Positions 1-10,034 are shown, counted from the stretch's first letter. The stretch is DNA of 64,000 nucleotides from Marinobacter profundi (GCF_002744715.1 NZ_KZ319367.1:62001-126000), one strand, 5' to 3'. The notes: a model not told the origin generated them from the letters alone. Translations and numbers: made by a program.

Positions 1-2
1 GG

Positions 3-260
3 CGCAGCTGGGTGACCGTTGCCAATGATAATGGCGCCACTCTGAACGGTTCGGCCGTTGCCAGTGACGGGCGTATTTCCCTGGTCGGTAACGGTGGTGT
101 GGTGCTGATGAGTACCGACGCCGGGCAGACCTTCAGCGAGCATGTGCGGAGCGACCGCGAAGGCATCATGGATGCGGTGCCGATCTCCGGGAACCGGCTG
201 CTGCTGCTGGGTGAGGGGGGCGTCAAGCTCACCGATGCCCGTGGCCGTAATCCACAATAA
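3..260 (+). CDS. YCF48/BNR-repeat beta-propeller protein, C-terminal end (5' truncated by window)
   Basis: The reading frame is already open at the first bases, so only the last ~86 residues are present. They hold two propeller-like strands with the pattern hydrophobic-GxGGVxLxSTDxGxTF, then a final GEGGVKL strand. This is typical of YCF48/sialidase-like repeat proteins. The gene stops 46 bases before an RND (MMPL) exporter. In pseudomonads and Marinobacter such propeller proteins commonly accompany these exporters together with DUF1329 and DUF1302 proteins, so it is probably a periplasmic or outer-membrane partner. That role is inferred from context. The GTG at 12 is not taken as the start because the frame continues upstream. 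Confidence 0.7.
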   Translation, partial: RSWVTVANDNGATLNGSAVASDGRISLVGNGGVVLMSTDAGQTFSEHVRSDREGIMDAVPISGNRLLLLGEGGVKLTDARGRNPQ

Positions 261-306
261 CGCCCTGATGCGGCACGACAAGAACGAAGACTAGAGGGGC
301 AATTGA

Positions 307-2691
307 ATGTCGAACCCGAAGCACGACAAGGGCGAACATTACCTGACGACACCGAAGGCCGAGCCTTTCCTGGAGCGGCTCATCTTCAACAACCGGGTGG
401 TTATCCTGGTTGCGTTTCTCATCCTTACGCTGTTTCTCGGCTACAACGCCGTCAAGATTCAGCCGGATGCCAGTTTCGAGCGGATGATACCGCTGGAGCA
501 TCCGTACATCATCAACATGCTGGAGCACCGGGACGACCTGGAAAACCTCGGTAACTTTGTGCGAATCGCGGTGGAGTCCAGGGAAGGCGATATCTTTACC
601 CAGGAGTACATGGAAACCCTCAAGGAAATCACCGATGAGGTGTTCTACCTGAACGGGGTCGACCGCTCCGGACTGAAGTCACTGTGGACTTCGAACGTGC
701 GCTGGGTCGAAGTGACTGAACAGGGCTTCCAGGGCGGTACCGTGATCCCTGACGGCTATGACGGTTCCCGCGAGAGCCTGGAAGCACTGCGTCAGAACGT
801 GCTGCGCTCCAATGAGGTAGGGCGGCTGATTTCGGATAATTTCCGCTCGACCATCGTTTACGCACCGCTTTACGAGAAAAATCCGGAAACCGGTGAACCG
901 CTGGATTACGCCGACTTCTCCCGTCAGCTGGAAGAAAAAATCCGCGACAAGTACGAAGGCCAGAATCCGAACATTGATATCCACATCGTCGGGTTCGCCA
1001 AGAAAGTGGGCGACCTGATCGAAGGTATCGGCTCCATTGCGTACTTTGCCGGTATTACCATCCTGCTGACTACGCTGCTGCTGTTCTGGTACAGCCGCTG
1101 CATCGCCGGCACCCTGGTACCGGTGTTTTCCTCCATCATCGCGGTATTCTGGCAGCTGGGGGCCCTGCGCCTGCTGGGCTACGGTCTTGACCCTTACTCG
1201 GTGCTGGTGCCGTTCCTGGTATTTGCCATTGGTATCAGCCATGGGGTGCAGGTGGTCAACGCGATGGCGATGGAAGCCTCCAAAGGCTTTGATCCGATTA
1301 CAGCAGCCCGCCTGGCGTTCCGTGCGCTCTACATTCCGGGCATGCTGGCGTTGATTTCTGATGCCTTCGGCTTCCTGACCCTGCTGTTCATCGAGATTGA
1401 TGTGATCAAGGACCTGGCGGTTGCCGCGGGCCTTGGGGTGGCGATTGTCATTATCACCAACCTGGTCCTGCATCCGCTGATCATGTCCTACATCGGCATT
1501 ACCGCCGGTGGCGTACGTCACGTCCAGAATCGCGGCGAAAAGCAGGATCGCAAGTGGCGCCTGTTGTCCAATTTCGCCCATCCGGCGGTGGCACCGGTTT
1601 CCCTGCTGATTGCCGTGATCGGTCTGGGCGCTGGCCTGTATTTCAAGCAGGACCTCAAGGTGGGTGACCTGGACCAGGGTGCGCCGGAACTGCGGGCGGA
1701 CTCCCGTTACAACAAGGACAACGCCTACATCATTGATAACTACTCCACCAGTGCCGATGTGCTCGTGGTGATGGTGAAGACGCCGCCGGAAATGTGTACC
1801 CAGTACAACGTCCTGCGGGCGATGGACAAGCTGCAGTGGGAGTTGCAGAACACCCCGGGTGTGCAATCCTCGGTCTCGCTGGCGGACGTCTCCAAGATCG
1901 TCACCAAGGCGCTCAACGAGGGTAACTGGAAGTGGTTCGAGATCAGCCGCAACCAGACCATCATCAATGCGTCGATTCGTGAGGCGCCGGCCGGTCTGAT
2001 CAATACCAACTGCAGCCTGACTCCGGTTCTGGTCTTCCTTGAGGACCACAAGGCGGAAACCCTGGAGACTGCCGTGAGTGCGGTGGAGGCCTTTGCGGCC
2101 GACAACAGCAGCGAAGAGCACACGTTCCTGCTGGCCGCCGGTAATGCCGGGGTGGAAGCGGCCACTAACGAGGTCATCTCCAGCGCCAAGGACATGATGC
2201 TGATCTTCGTTTACGGTGTGGTGAGCTTGCTGTGTTTTCTGACCTTCCGCTCAATCCGTGCGGTTATCTGTATTGTGGTGCCGCTGGGCCTGACCTCCGT
2301 GCTGTGTGAGGCGATCATGGCGGTGTCCGGCATCGGTATCAAGGTTGCAACCCTGCCGGTGATTGCCCTCGGTGTCGGAATCGGGGTGGACTACGGCATC
2401 TACATTTACAGCAAGCTGGAGAAATACCTGCTGGAAGGCAAGACGCTGCAGGAGGCTTACTTCGAAACCCTGCGTTCCACCGGTAAGGCGGTTATCTTTA
2501 CCGGCGTGACACTGGGCCTCGGCGTGGTGACCTGGATCTTCTCTCCCATCAAGTTCCAGGCTGACATGGGCTTCCTGTTGTTCTTCATGTTCCTCTGGAA
2601 CATGGTGGGAGCCATCTGGCTGCTGCCGGCACTGGCGCGCTTCCTGTTGCGCCCGGATCGTATGCTGGCCAAGGCGCGGGCGAGCAAATAA
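307..2691 (+). CDS. RND superfamily (MMPL-type) transporter
   Basis: This 794-residue inner-membrane protein has the duplicated RND/MMPL layout. One transmembrane helix lies near residue 35, followed by a large periplasmic loop, then a five-to-six-helix bundle at about residues 235-400. A second helix and loop come next, and a second bundle at about 615-780. The second bundle carries the charged RND motif GVGIGVDYGIYIYSKLEKY, and the first contains the matching GISHGVQVVNAM segment. The family exports hydrophobic molecules using the proton gradient; the substrate here is unknown. Unlike classical tripartite RND pumps, no membrane-fusion protein lies beside it. A GAGGGG ribosome-binding site precedes the ATG, and a strong terminator follows. 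It probably forms one operon with the upstream propeller protein. Confidence 0.9.
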   Translation: MSNPKHDKGEHYLTTPKAEPFLERLIFNNRVVILVAFLILTLFLGYNAVKIQPDASFERMIPLEHPYIINMLEHRDDLENLGNFVRIAVESREGDIFTQEYMETLKEITDEVFYLNGVDRSGLKSLWTSNVRWVEVTEQGFQGGTVIPDGYDGSRESLEALRQNVLRSNEVGRLISDNFRSTIVYAPLYEKNPETGEPLDYADFSRQLEEKIRDKYEGQNPNIDIHIVGFAKKVGDLIEGIGSIAYFAGITILLTTLLLFWYSRCIAGTLVPVFSSIIAVFWQLGALRLLGYGLDPYSVLVPFLVFAIGISHGVQVVNAMAMEASKGFDPITAARLAFRALYIPGMLALISDAFGFLTLLFIEIDVIKDLAVAAGLGVAIVIITNLVLHPLIMSYIGITAGGVRHVQNRGEKQDRKWRLLSNFAHPAVAPVSLLIAVIGLGAGLYFKQDLKVGDLDQGAPELRADSRYNKDNAYIIDNYSTSADVLVVMVKTPPEMCTQYNVLRAMDKLQWELQNTPGVQSSVSLADVSKIVTKALNEGNWKWFEISRNQTIINASIREAPAGLINTNCSLTPVLVFLEDHKAETLETAVSAVEAFAADNSSEEHTFLLAAGNAGVEAATNEVISSAKDMMLIFVYGVVSLLCFLTFRSIRAVICIVVPLGLTSVLCEAIMAVSGIGIKVATLPVIALGVGIGVDYGIYIYSKLEKYLLEGKTLQEAYFETLRSTGKAVIFTGVTLGLGVVTWIFSPIKFQADMGFLLFFMFLWNMVGAIWLLPALARFLLRPDRMLAKARASK

Positions 2692-2708
2692 GCCCTTCGC
2701 CAACCCTC

Positions 2709-2737
2709 AAAAAAGCCCGGTTTCCGGGCTTTTTTGT
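2709..2737 (+). terminator. Rho-independent terminator after RND transporter
   Basis: The stem AAGCCCGG / CCGGGCTT closes over a three-base loop. A T-run follows on the plus strand and an A-run precedes it. It ends the transporter transcript 17 bases after the stop codon. Confidence 0.9.
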
Positions 2738-2875
2738 TTTATCCTCAAATGGTTAGACTCCTAACGCAAACTTTATTTCGGCCCAAAACTGGTCTATGTT
2801 CTTCTAGGTAGCAGAAATTTGTCCGTACAGATCTGCGGGCATTTGAAGACAACGACCAAAAAAAAGGAAAAGCTC

Positions 2876-3859
2876 ATGGCATTTCGAAACAAATTTTCTG
2901 CATTGGCGCTGACCGCTGCGGTTGGACTTGGTGTTTCCTCTCTGTCTGTGACAGCCCAGGAGCAGCGGTTCGTGACCATCGGTACCGGTGGCGTTACCGG
3001 TGTCTATTACCCGGCCGGCGGTGCGATTTGCCGATTGGTGAACATGGATCGCAAAGAGCATGGGATTCGTTGTTCGGTGGAAAGTACCGGTGGCTCTGTC
3101 TACAACCTGAATGCGATTCGCCAGGGCGAGCTTGACCTGGCCGTCGCCCAGTCTGACTGGCAGTTCCATGCCTACAACGGCTCCAGTGATTTCGAGAAGG
3201 ACGGTAAGAACGAGAAGCTGCGTGCGGTTTTCTCCATGCACCCGGAACCGTTTACCGTCGTGGCCAGCAAGGCGTCCGGTATCAAGAACTTTGAAGACCT
3301 TGCCGGCAAGCGGGTTTCGGTGGGTAATCCCGGCTCCGGCCAGCGCGCCACCGCAGAAGTGCTCATGCAGGAAATGGGCTGGGGGCTGGACAAGTTCTCC
3401 CTCGCGGCAGAGCTGAAAGCTGCCGAGCAGTCCCAGGCGCTGTGTGACGGCAACATCGATGCCTTCTTCTACACCGTGGGCCACCCCTCCGGTGCGATCA
3501 AGGAAGCCACCACGTCCTGTGACAGCGTGATCGTCAACGTCGATAACGATGCCACCAAGAAGCTGATTGCTGACCATCCGTACTACCGTAAGGCCATCAT
3601 CCCGGGTGGCATGTACCGGGGTAACGACAACGACGTCGCGACCTTCGGTGTGGCAGCGACTTTCGTGACCTCTTCGGATGTTCCGGAAGACGTCGTCTAT
3701 GAAGTTACCAAGGCTGTATTCGAGAACTTCGACAGCTTCAAGCGCCTGCATCCGGCCTTCGGTAACCTGAAGAAGGAAGAAATGGTGAAGGATGCCCTGA
3801 GTGCGCCGTTGCACGCAGGTGCCGCCAAGTACTACAAGGAAGCTGGCCTGATCGACTGA
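2876..3859 (+). CDS. TAXI family TRAP transporter solute-binding protein
   Basis: This is a 327-residue periplasmic receptor. The N-terminus [19 protein letters not shown] is a signal peptide, probably cleaved after SVTA. The mature protein begins with the TAXI hallmark [19 protein letters not shown] and continues with [16 protein letters not shown] and a [12 protein letters not shown] ligand-pocket loop. The ATG at 2876 is chosen because an AGGAAAAG site lies just upstream and the signal peptide starts there; the frame extends further back without one. The fused TRAP permease follows 83 bases later, so this is a complete two-gene TAXI-TRAP importer. TAXI ligands are poorly known (C4/C5 dicarboxylates such as glutamate or 2-oxoglutarate in studied cases), so the substrate is not assigned. 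Confidence 0.93.
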   Translation: MAFRNKFSALALTAAVGLGVSSLSVTAQEQRFVTIGTGGVTGVYYPAGGAICRLVNMDRKEHGIRCSVESTGGSVYNLNAIRQGELDLAVAQSDWQFHAYNGSSDFEKDGKNEKLRAVFSMHPEPFTVVASKASGIKNFEDLAGKRVSVGNPGSGQRATAEVLMQEMGWGLDKFSLAAELKAAEQSQALCDGNIDAFFYTVGHPSGAIKEATTSCDSVIVNVDNDATKKLIADHPYYRKAIIPGGMYRGNDNDVATFGVAATFVTSSDVPEDVVYEVTKAVFENFDSFKRLHPAFGNLKKEEMVKDALSAPLHAGAAKYYKEAGLID

Positions 3860-3942
3860 TCGCGGCTTCCCTCCCGTCCGCCGGCGGGGCCTCGCCTCGC
3901 CGGTGTTCCCTTCACTATGTGCTCCTTTGACAGGATGTAGCT

Positions 3943-6546
3943 ATGGCAAACAGCGACCCCCGAACCGGGGACTCTGTGGATAAAGGGCAGATTGAAGCGG
4001 TGCTTCAGACTGAAACCGGGGGCAGGGCGCTGACAGGTCCCGCTGCGGTTATCCTCTTTATCATTCCCCTGGTGTGGTCACTCTTCCAGCTCTGGATAGC
4101 CTCTCCGCTGCCCTATATTCTGGAAATCGGTATTTTCAATTCGACCGAGGCACGGTCGATCCATCTTGCTTTCGCCACCTTCCTGGCATTTTCTGCGTTC
4201 CCGATGATCAAGGGACGGCATGCCAACAAGGTTCCGGTCTATGACTGGGTGTTGGCGCTGGCGGCGGCGTTTGCGTCGTCCTACCTCTTTGTGTTCTATG
4301 ACCAGTTATCCACCCGTCCGGGCGCCCCGATTACCCAGGACCTGATTGTTGCCCTTGGTGGCCTGGTACTGCTGCTGGAGGCGACCCGCAGGGCGCTCGG
4401 CCTGCCGCTGGCCATCGTGGCGGCCGTGTTCATCATCTATTCCGTGTTCGGGCCCTACATGCCGGATGTGATTTCCCACAAGGGGGTCAGTCTCAACAAA
4501 CTGGCATCTCACCAGTGGCTGGGTACCGAAGGTGTGTTTGGTGTGGCACTGGGCGTGTCCACCAGCTTTGTGTTTCTGTTCGTGCTGTTCGGTGCGCTGC
4601 TGGAGCGGGCAGGCGCCGGTAACTATTTCATCAAGGTCGCCTTTGCCATGCTGGGCCACATGCGAGGCGGGCCTGCCAAGGCGGCGGTTGTCTCCAGTGG
4701 CCTCAGTGGCGTGATTTCCGGGTCCTCCATTGCCAACGTGGTTACCACCGGTACCTTCACCATTCCGCTGATGAAACGGGTGGGTTTCCCGGCGACCAAA
4801 GCCGGTGCAGTGGAGGTGGCCGCATCCACCAACGGTCAGCTGACCCCGCCGATTATGGGGGCCGCGGCTTTCCTGATGGTGGAGTATGTGGGGATTTCCT
4901 ACCTTGAGGTGATCAAGCACGCCATCCTGCCGGCCCTGATCTCTTACGTGGCCCTGATCTACATTGTCCACCTCGAAGCCTGCAAGCTGAATATGCAGGG
5001 CATTGAGCGTCTTAACAAACCGACGCTCGCGCAGCGTATGCTGACCTGGGTGGTGTTACTTATTGGTTTGAGTGTGCTCACCCTGGCTGTCTATTACGGG
5101 ATTGGCTGGATGAAGACCTGGCTTGGCGAGGCGGCAATCTGGGTACTCGGACCGCTGCTGTTGCTGGTCTATATCGCCCTGGTCGCCTATTCCGCGCGCT
5201 TCCCGGCGCTGGAAGAGGACGATCCGGACAAGGATCTCACCGAGTTGCCCGAGGTCGGCCCCACGGTCAAAACCGGCCTGTACTACTTGGTGCCTGTGGT
5301 GGTGCTGGTGTGGTGCCTGACGGTGGAGCGGTTCTCACCCCAGTTGTCGGCCTTCTGGGCCACCCTGTTCATGATTTTTATTGTCGTCACCCAGCGTCCG
5401 CTGCAGTCGTACTTCCGCAAACATGGTCGGGTACTCGAGGAGTTCCGGGCTGGTTGTGCCGATCTCGCGCACTCACTGGCTACGGGGGCTCGCAACATGG
5501 TGGGAATTGGTGTCGCCACGGCCACTGCGGGCATAGTGGTGGGCACCGTTACCCTGACCGGTATCGGCCTGGTGATGACCGAGTTTGTCGAGTTCATTTC
5601 CGGCGGCAACCTGCTGTTGATGCTGATCTTTACCGCAATCATCAGTCTGATCCTCGGCATGGGGCTGCCAACCACCGCCAACTACATCGTGGTGTCGACG
5701 CTGATGGCGCCGGTTATTGTCACCCTCGGTGCCCAGAATGGCCTGCTGGTGCCGCTGATCGCGGTCCATCTTTTTGTGTTCTATTTCGGGATCCTCGCGG
5801 ATGACACGCCGCCCGTGGGTCTCGCCGCCTATGCGGCGGCGGCGATTTCGGGAGCGGACCCGATACGAACGGGTATCCAGGGCTTCACCTACGATATCCG
5901 CACCGCGATCCTGCCGTTCATGTTCATCTTCAACACCCAGTTGTTGCTGATCGGGCTGACCGGCTGGTTTGACCTGCTGATTACGGTGTTCAGCGCGGTG
6001 ACGGCGATGCTGGTGTTCTCCGCTGCCACCCAGGGTTATTGGTTTACCAAAACCCGGATGTGGGAGACCGTGCTGCTGCTGCTGATCACCTTCACCATGT
6101 TCCGCCCCGGATTCTGGTGGGACATGGTGTATCCCCCCCATGAGAACCGGCCTGCGACGGAGATCTATGAGTATGTCGAGACGCTCCCGGCGGATAAGGA
6201 CCTGGTGCTGAAGGCGTCGGGGATGTCCCTGGACGGCGCCGATGTTACCAAGTTCATGAAGCTGACCATTCCAGGTGGCGATTCCGCGCAGCAGCGGGTC
6301 ATGGATGCCGGGCTGGAGCTGAGCCCCGGAGAGGGCGGCATCATGAATGTGGACTTTGTCGGCTTTGACAGCCCGGCGGAAAAGGCCGGCATTCAGTTCG
6401 GCTGGACGATCGATGCGGTACAGGTGGAGAACAAGCGGCCTCCGAAGGAGCTGATGTTTATTCCCGCGCTGCTTCTGCTGGGGTTGCTTGCCTATGGTCA
6501 GCTTCGCCGCAGGTCGAGGGAGGCACAGCCACACGCTGCTACCTGA
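3943..6546 (+). CDS. TRAP transporter permease, fused 4TM/12TM (DctQM) subunit
   Basis: This 867-residue inner-membrane protein fuses the small DctQ-like part (about residues 30-190) to the large DctM channel (about 195-690). The DctM part contains the conserved SGVISGSSIANVVTTG and TNGQLTPPIMGAAAFLM loops and, in its second half, ILGMGLPTTANYIVVSTL. The C-terminus from about residue 720 is a soluble DUF3394-like segment ending in one more helix; the stretch SPAEKAGIQFGW resembles a PDZ turn. The family uses the sodium gradient to import a ligand delivered by the TAXI receptor encoded directly upstream. A GACAGGAT ribosome-binding site precedes the ATG. A terminator follows. Confidence 0.93.
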   Translation: MANSDPRTGDSVDKGQIEAVLQTETGGRALTGPAAVILFIIPLVWSLFQLWIASPLPYILEIGIFNSTEARSIHLAFATFLAFSAFPMIKGRHANKVPVYDWVLALAAAFASSYLFVFYDQLSTRPGAPITQDLIVALGGLVLLLEATRRALGLPLAIVAAVFIIYSVFGPYMPDVISHKGVSLNKLASHQWLGTEGVFGVALGVSTSFVFLFVLFGALLERAGAGNYFIKVAFAMLGHMRGGPAKAAVVSSGLSGVISGSSIANVVTTGTFTIPLMKRVGFPATKAGAVEVAASTNGQLTPPIMGAAAFLMVEYVGISYLEVIKHAILPALISYVALIYIVHLEACKLNMQGIERLNKPTLAQRMLTWVVLLIGLSVLTLAVYYGIGWMKTWLGEAAIWVLGPLLLLVYIALVAYSARFPALEEDDPDKDLTELPEVGPTVKTGLYYLVPVVVLVWCLTVERFSPQLSAFWATLFMIFIVVTQRPLQSYFRKHGRVLEEFRAGCADLAHSLATGARNMVGIGVATATAGIVVGTVTLTGIGLVMTEFVEFISGGNLLLMLIFTAIISLILGMGLPTTANYIVVSTLMAPVIVTLGAQNGLLVPLIAVHLFVFYFGILADDTPPVGLAAYAAAAISGADPIRTGIQGFTYDIRTAILPFMFIFNTQLLLIGLTGWFDLLITVFSAVTAMLVFSAATQGYWFTKTRMWETVLLLLITFTMFRPGFWWDMVYPPHENRPATEIYEYVETLPADKDLVLKASGMSLDGADVTKFMKLTIPGGDSAQQRVMDAGLELSPGEGGIMNVDFVGFDSPAEKAGIQFGWTIDAVQVENKRPPKELMFIPALLLLGLLAYGQLRRRSREAQPHAAT

Positions 6547-6564
6547 TCGTCCGGTGGTGGTGAT

Positions 6565-6599
6565 AAAAGCCCGGGCCCGGTGAGGGTCCGGGCTTTTTT
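6565..6599 (+). terminator. Rho-independent terminator after TRAP permease
   Basis: The inverted arms AAAAGCCCGG and CCGGGCTTTTTT, with a short spacer and a terminal T-run, close the TRAP operon before the thrS leader. Confidence 0.85.
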
Positions 6600-6749
6600 G
6601 CGACCGGGTAGGTAGCTTCAGGCATGGCACCGCCTCGGGCGGCCTGTTAAACTCCGCCCTCAAACGGGCCCCCGGTTTGTGTCGTGGGCGCCGTCAACAT
6701 GTGATCTTTGGTACCGATCACCGCTGAGTATTGTCCAGAGGAGCTTCTC

Positions 6750-8675
6750 ATGCCCGTAGTTACCCTGCCGGATGGCAGCCATCGCAGTTTTGCCGAGCCA
6801 GTAACCGTTCACGACGTGGCCGCCGATATCGGCGCCGGCCTTGCCAAGGCGGCACTTGCCGGCCGTGTTAACGGCAAGCTGGTGGATACCAGCCACACCA
6901 TCTCTGATGACGTCGAGCTGGCCATCGTCACTGATCGCGACGAAGACGGCGTCGACATCATTCGCCACTCGACGGCTCACCTGCTGGCGATGGCGGTCAA
7001 AGAGCTGTTTCCGGCTGCCCAGGTTACCATTGGCCCGGTGGTGGATAACGGCTTCTACTACGATTTCCGCTTTGACCGGCCGTTCACCAATGAAGATCTT
7101 GGCCGGATCGAAAATCGCATGGAAGAGCTCGCCAAACAGGACATCGCGGTGCACCGGTCGGTGCTGTCCCGTGACGAGGCGGTGAAGCTGTTTGAAGAGA
7201 TGGGTGAGGAGTACAAGGTTCGCATCATCCAGGATATCCCGGGTGAGGAAGACCTGTCCTTCTACCGTCAGGGTGATTTCATCGACCTCTGCCGTGGCCC
7301 TCATGTGCCCAGCACCGGCAAACTGAAGGCGTTCAAGCTTACCAAGGTAGCAGGCGCCTACTGGCGTGGCGACACCAGCAATGAGCAACTGCAGCGGGTT
7401 TACGGCACAGCGTGGGGCAACAAGAAAGACCTCAAGGCCTATCTGCACCGTCTGGAAGAAGCCGAGAAGCGGGATCACCGCAAGATCGGCAAGAAGCTTG
7501 ACCTGTTCCACCTGCAGGAAGAAGCGCCGGGTATGGTGTTCTGGCACCCCGATGGCTGGACGGTTTACCAGCAGATCGAGCAGTACATGCGCGACAAGTT
7601 GCGCCGCCACGGTTATAAGGAAATCAAGACACCTCAGGTGGTATCACGGACACTGTGGGAGAAGTCCGGTCATTGGGACAAGTTCCACGACGGCATGTTC
7701 ACCACCGAGTCCGAAAAGCACGACTTTGCCATCAAGCCGATGAACTGCCCCTGTCACATCCAGGTGTTCAATCAGGGCCTGAAGAGCTACAAGGATCTTC
7801 CGCTTCGCCTGGCGGAATTTGGGTCCTGTCATCGTAACGAGGCTTCCGGAGCCCTGCATGGCATCATGCGTGTCCGCGGATTTACCCAGGACGATGCGCA
7901 CATTTTCTGCGAAGAAGAGGCGATTCAGGCTGAAGTTTCGCGATTTATCGATCTTCTGCACGAAGTCTATGCCGACTTCGGCTTCAAGGAAATCCTCTAC
8001 AAACTGTCCACCCGTCCGGAAAAGCGGGTAGGTTCGGATGAAGTCTGGGACAAGGCAGAGGCCGCTCTGGAAGAGGCGCTTAACCGGGAAGGGGTTGACT
8101 GGGAGTTGCTGCCGGGTGAAGGTGCGTTCTACGGTCCGAAGATCGAGTTCTCCCTGAAAGACTGTATCGGTCGGGTATGGCAATGCGGCACCATTCAGGT
8201 GGACTTCTCGATGCCGGGTCGTCTTGGCGCCCAATACGTGGCCGATAACTCCGAGCGTAAAACGCCGGTTATGCTGCATCGCGCGGTATTGGGCTCCTTT
8301 GAGCGGTTTATCGGTATTCTGATCGAGGAATACGAAGGCGCGTTCCCGACCTGGCTGGCGCCGACCCAGGTGGCCATCCTCAATATCACCGATAACCAGC
8401 GTGATTATTGTGAGAATCTGGCGAAAAAGTTGGATTCTTTGGGCTTTAGGGTTAATGCTGACTTGAGAAACGAGAAGATCGGCTTTAAAATCCGCGAGCA
8501 TACTCTTAACAAGGTTCCCTACCTTGCCGTTATCGGCGATAAAGAAGTCGAGGACAACGCCGTTGCGGTGAGAACCCGCAAAGGTGAAGATTTGGGGACA
8601 CTATCGCTCGAGGCGTTCGAACAGCTTCTGCAGGAAGATGTTGATCGCATGGGCAGAATCAAGACGGAGAATTGA
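6750..8675 (+). CDS. thrS: Threonyl-tRNA synthetase
   Basis: This class II synthetase of 641 residues charges tRNA-Thr in the cytoplasm. Domains in order are the N-terminal TGS fold (1-60), the editing domain with [19 protein letters not shown] near residue 73, and the catalytic core. In the core, [11 protein letters not shown] supplies a zinc ligand, [20 protein letters not shown] is motif 2, and [15 protein letters not shown] is motif 3. The anticodon-binding domain covers about the last 105 residues. The ATG at 6750 is preceded by AGAGGAG with good spacing; the more upstream start in frame has no such site. It opens the thrS-infC-rpmI-rplT-pheST-ihfA cluster, and its stop lies two bases before the infC start used here. 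Confidence 0.98.
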   Translation: MPVVTLPDGSHRSFAEPVTVHDVAADIGAGLAKAALAGRVNGKLVDTSHTISDDVELAIVTDRDEDGVDIIRHSTAHLLAMAVKELFPAAQVTIGPVVDNGFYYDFRFDRPFTNEDLGRIENRMEELAKQDIAVHRSVLSRDEAVKLFEEMGEEYKVRIIQDIPGEEDLSFYRQGDFIDLCRGPHVPSTGKLKAFKLTKVAGAYWRGDTSNEQLQRVYGTAWGNKKDLKAYLHRLEEAEKRDHRKIGKKLDLFHLQEEAPGMVFWHPDGWTVYQQIEQYMRDKLRRHGYKEIKTPQVVSRTLWEKSGHWDKFHDGMFTTESEKHDFAIKPMNCPCHIQVFNQGLKSYKDLPLRLAEFGSCHRNEASGALHGIMRVRGFTQDDAHIFCEEEAIQAEVSRFIDLLHEVYADFGFKEILYKLSTRPEKRVGSDEVWDKAEAALEEALNREGVDWELLPGEGAFYGPKIEFSLKDCIGRVWQCGTIQVDFSMPGRLGAQYVADNSERKTPVMLHRAVLGSFERFIGILIEEYEGAFPTWLAPTQVAILNITDNQRDYCENLAKKLDSLGFRVNADLRNEKIGFKIREHTLNKVPYLAVIGDKEVEDNAVAVRTRKGEDLGTLSLEAFEQLLQEDVDRMGRIKTEN

Positions 8676-8677
8676 CT

Positions 8678-9217
8678 ATTAAACAGCGAACGAATCGGGG
8701 TGGGCGTACTCCAAAGGCGCCGATCAATGAGAATATTGATGCAACTGAAGTCCGCCTGATCGATGCCGAAGGTAATCAGGTTGGGGTAGTTCCGATCGAA
8801 GACGCCCTCAAGATGGCTGAGGAGGCGACCCTGGATCTGGTACAGGTTACAGATTCCGATCCGATCGTCTGTAAGATAATGGACTATGGCAAAAAGGTCT
8901 TCGACGAGAAAAAGGCGAAGGCTGCAGCCAAGAAGAAACAGAAACAGACGCAAGTCAAAGAGCTTAAGTTCCGACCAGGAACTGAAGAGGGGGATTACCA
9001 GGTAAAACTACGCAACCTGGTACGTTTCCTTGAAAACGGGGACCGCGGCAAAATCACTATTCGCTTCCGTGGACGTGAGATGGCACACCAGGAAATCGGT
9101 ATGAAACTCATGGCTCGCATCGAGGCGGATATTGAAGAGCTGGCAACTGTGGAAATGCGGCCGAAAATGGAAGGCCGCCAAATGACCATGATTGTGGCGC
9201 CCCGCAAAAAGAAGTGA
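8678..9217 (+). CDS. infC: Translation initiation factor IF-3, probable AUU start
   Basis: This is a 179-residue IF-3. It has the N-terminal domain motif [16 protein letters not shown], the linker helix rich in Lys ([20 protein letters not shown]), and the C-terminal 30S-binding domain ending [11 protein letters not shown]. There is no ATG near the expected N-terminus. A TTG at 8672 is in frame but lies only two bases from the GGAG at 8666-8669. The ATT at 8678, in the context ATT AAA, lies eight bases from it and aligns with the AUU start of Escherichia coli infC. In E. coli this start lets IF-3 repress its own translation, because IF-3 rejects non-standard start codons. AUU is therefore preferred. 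The TTG would add two residues. Confidence 0.95.
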   Translation: MKQRTNRGGRTPKAPINENIDATEVRLIDAEGNQVGVVPIEDALKMAEEATLDLVQVTDSDPIVCKIMDYGKKVFDEKKAKAAAKKKQKQTQVKELKFRPGTEEGDYQVKLRNLVRFLENGDRGKITIRFRGREMAHQEIGMKLMARIEADIEELATVEMRPKMEGRQMTMIVAPRKKK

Positions 9218-9233
9218 TCCTGATCGGGTGATG

Positions 9234-9255
9234 ATCCCCCGCGCATGCGGGGGAT
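9234..9255 (+). promoter_or_regulatory. Perfect hairpin in infC-rpmI intergenic leader
   Basis: ATCCCCCGC (9234-9242) pairs exactly with GCGGGGGAT (9247-9255) around a GCAT loop. Only two Ts follow it, so it is a weak terminator at best. It sits in the 90-base leader of rpmI, where ribosomal protein L20 binds structured mRNA in Escherichia coli to repress rpmI-rplT. A role as part of such an operator or as an attenuator is inferred. Confidence 0.5.
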
Positions 9256-9307
9256 TTGTCGTTCAGGACACATTGTTACTTTTAAAATAGAATGCGGAGT
9301 TTTAAAA

Positions 9308-9499
9308 ATGCCGAAGATGAAAACCAAGAGCGGCGCCGCCAAGCGGTTCAAGAAAACCGCTAACGGCTTCAAGCACAAGCAATCCTTCACCAGTCATATC
9401 TTGACCAAGAAGAGCCCCAAGCGTAAGCGTCAGCTCCGCGGTACCAAGCTGATTGCCAAGTCTGATGTTGCTTCCATCAAGCGTATGCTCGCGCAGTAA
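9308..9499 (+). CDS. rpmI: 50S ribosomal protein L35
   Basis: This is a 63-residue basic protein with the L35 signature [20 protein letters not shown] at its N-terminus and [15 protein letters not shown] near its C-terminus. It is a component of the large ribosomal subunit. The ATG at 9308 is preceded by GCGGAG at about ten bases; the upstream in-frame codons are not L35-like. It lies between infC and rplT, as in most gammaproteobacteria, and is expected to be co-regulated with L20. Confidence 0.98.
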   Translation: MPKMKTKSGAAKRFKKTANGFKHKQSFTSHILTKKSPKRKRQLRGTKLIAKSDVASIKRMLAQ

Positions 9500-9527
9500 G
9501 CGCTAACCGGTTAAGAAGGATTAAAGT

Positions 9528-9881
9528 ATGGCTCGTGTAAAACGTGGCGTGGTCGCACGTCGTCGTCACAAGAAGATTCTCAAGCAGGCCAAAGGTTACT
9601 ACGGAGCGCGCAGTCGCGTTTTCCGCGTAGCCAAGCAGGCGGTTATCAAGGCCGGTCAGTACGCTTACCGCGACCGTCGTAACCGTAAGCGTGCCTTCCG
9701 CGCACTGTGGATTGCCCGTATCAACGCTGGCGCCCGTGCCAACGGCCTGTCTTACAGCCGTCTGATTGCTGGTCTGAAGAAGGCGAATGTTGAAATCGAC
9801 CGTAAGGTTCTGGCCGATCTGGCCATGAACGAGCAGCAGGCATTTGCTGCTGTTGTTGAGAAAGCCAAAGCATCCCTGTGA
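9528..9881 (+). CDS. rplT: 50S ribosomal protein L20
   Basis: This 117-residue protein matches L20 end to end. It has the Arg/Lys-rich N-terminal extension [20 protein letters not shown] and then the globular domain with [22 protein letters not shown]20 assembles early onto 23S rRNA and, in Escherichia coli, also represses rpmI-rplT by binding the rpmI leader. An AGAAGGA ribosome-binding site lies ahead of the ATG, and rpmI ends 28 bases upstream. Confidence 0.98.
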   Translation: MARVKRGVVARRRHKKILKQAKGYYGARSRVFRVAKQAVIKAGQYAYRDRRNRKRAFRALWIARINAGARANGLSYSRLIAGLKKANVEIDRKVLADLAMNEQQAFAAVVEKAKASL

Positions 9882-9941
9882 TCGCTTAAGCTCTTTCATC
9901 GACATCCGGTCGATAAGGGCACCCCGAGCGGGTGCCTGTTG

Positions 9942-9975
9942 ATAGGGGAAGGGCGCGCTCTTCCCCTATTTTTGT
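9942..9975 (+). terminator. Rho-independent terminator between rplT and pheS
   Basis: ATAGGGGAAG pairs with CTTCCCCTAT around an eight-base loop, followed by a T-rich run. A second hairpin, GGCACCC / GGGTGCC, lies just before it at about 9918-9936. Together they should separate most rplT transcripts from pheST. A switch between the two hairpins is conceivable but no antiterminator pairing was seen. Confidence 0.8.
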
Positions 9976-10034
9976 TTTAGCCGTCGGGAAAGGCATGTTC
10001 TTCCCGCACTACAGTATTTAGCCCCAACGTCTGA

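Noticed and set aside
679..2121. A 480-codon open frame on the minus strand opposite the RND transporter
   Set aside because: Its product is an Arg/His/Gln-rich, low-complexity sequence with no family feature, and it mirrors a long, well-supported transporter gene. High GC content opens such antisense frames.
9995..10021. A classical pheM-type attenuator
   Set aside because: The small frame lies after the terminator hairpin, so ribosome stalling on its Phe codons could not control that hairpin.
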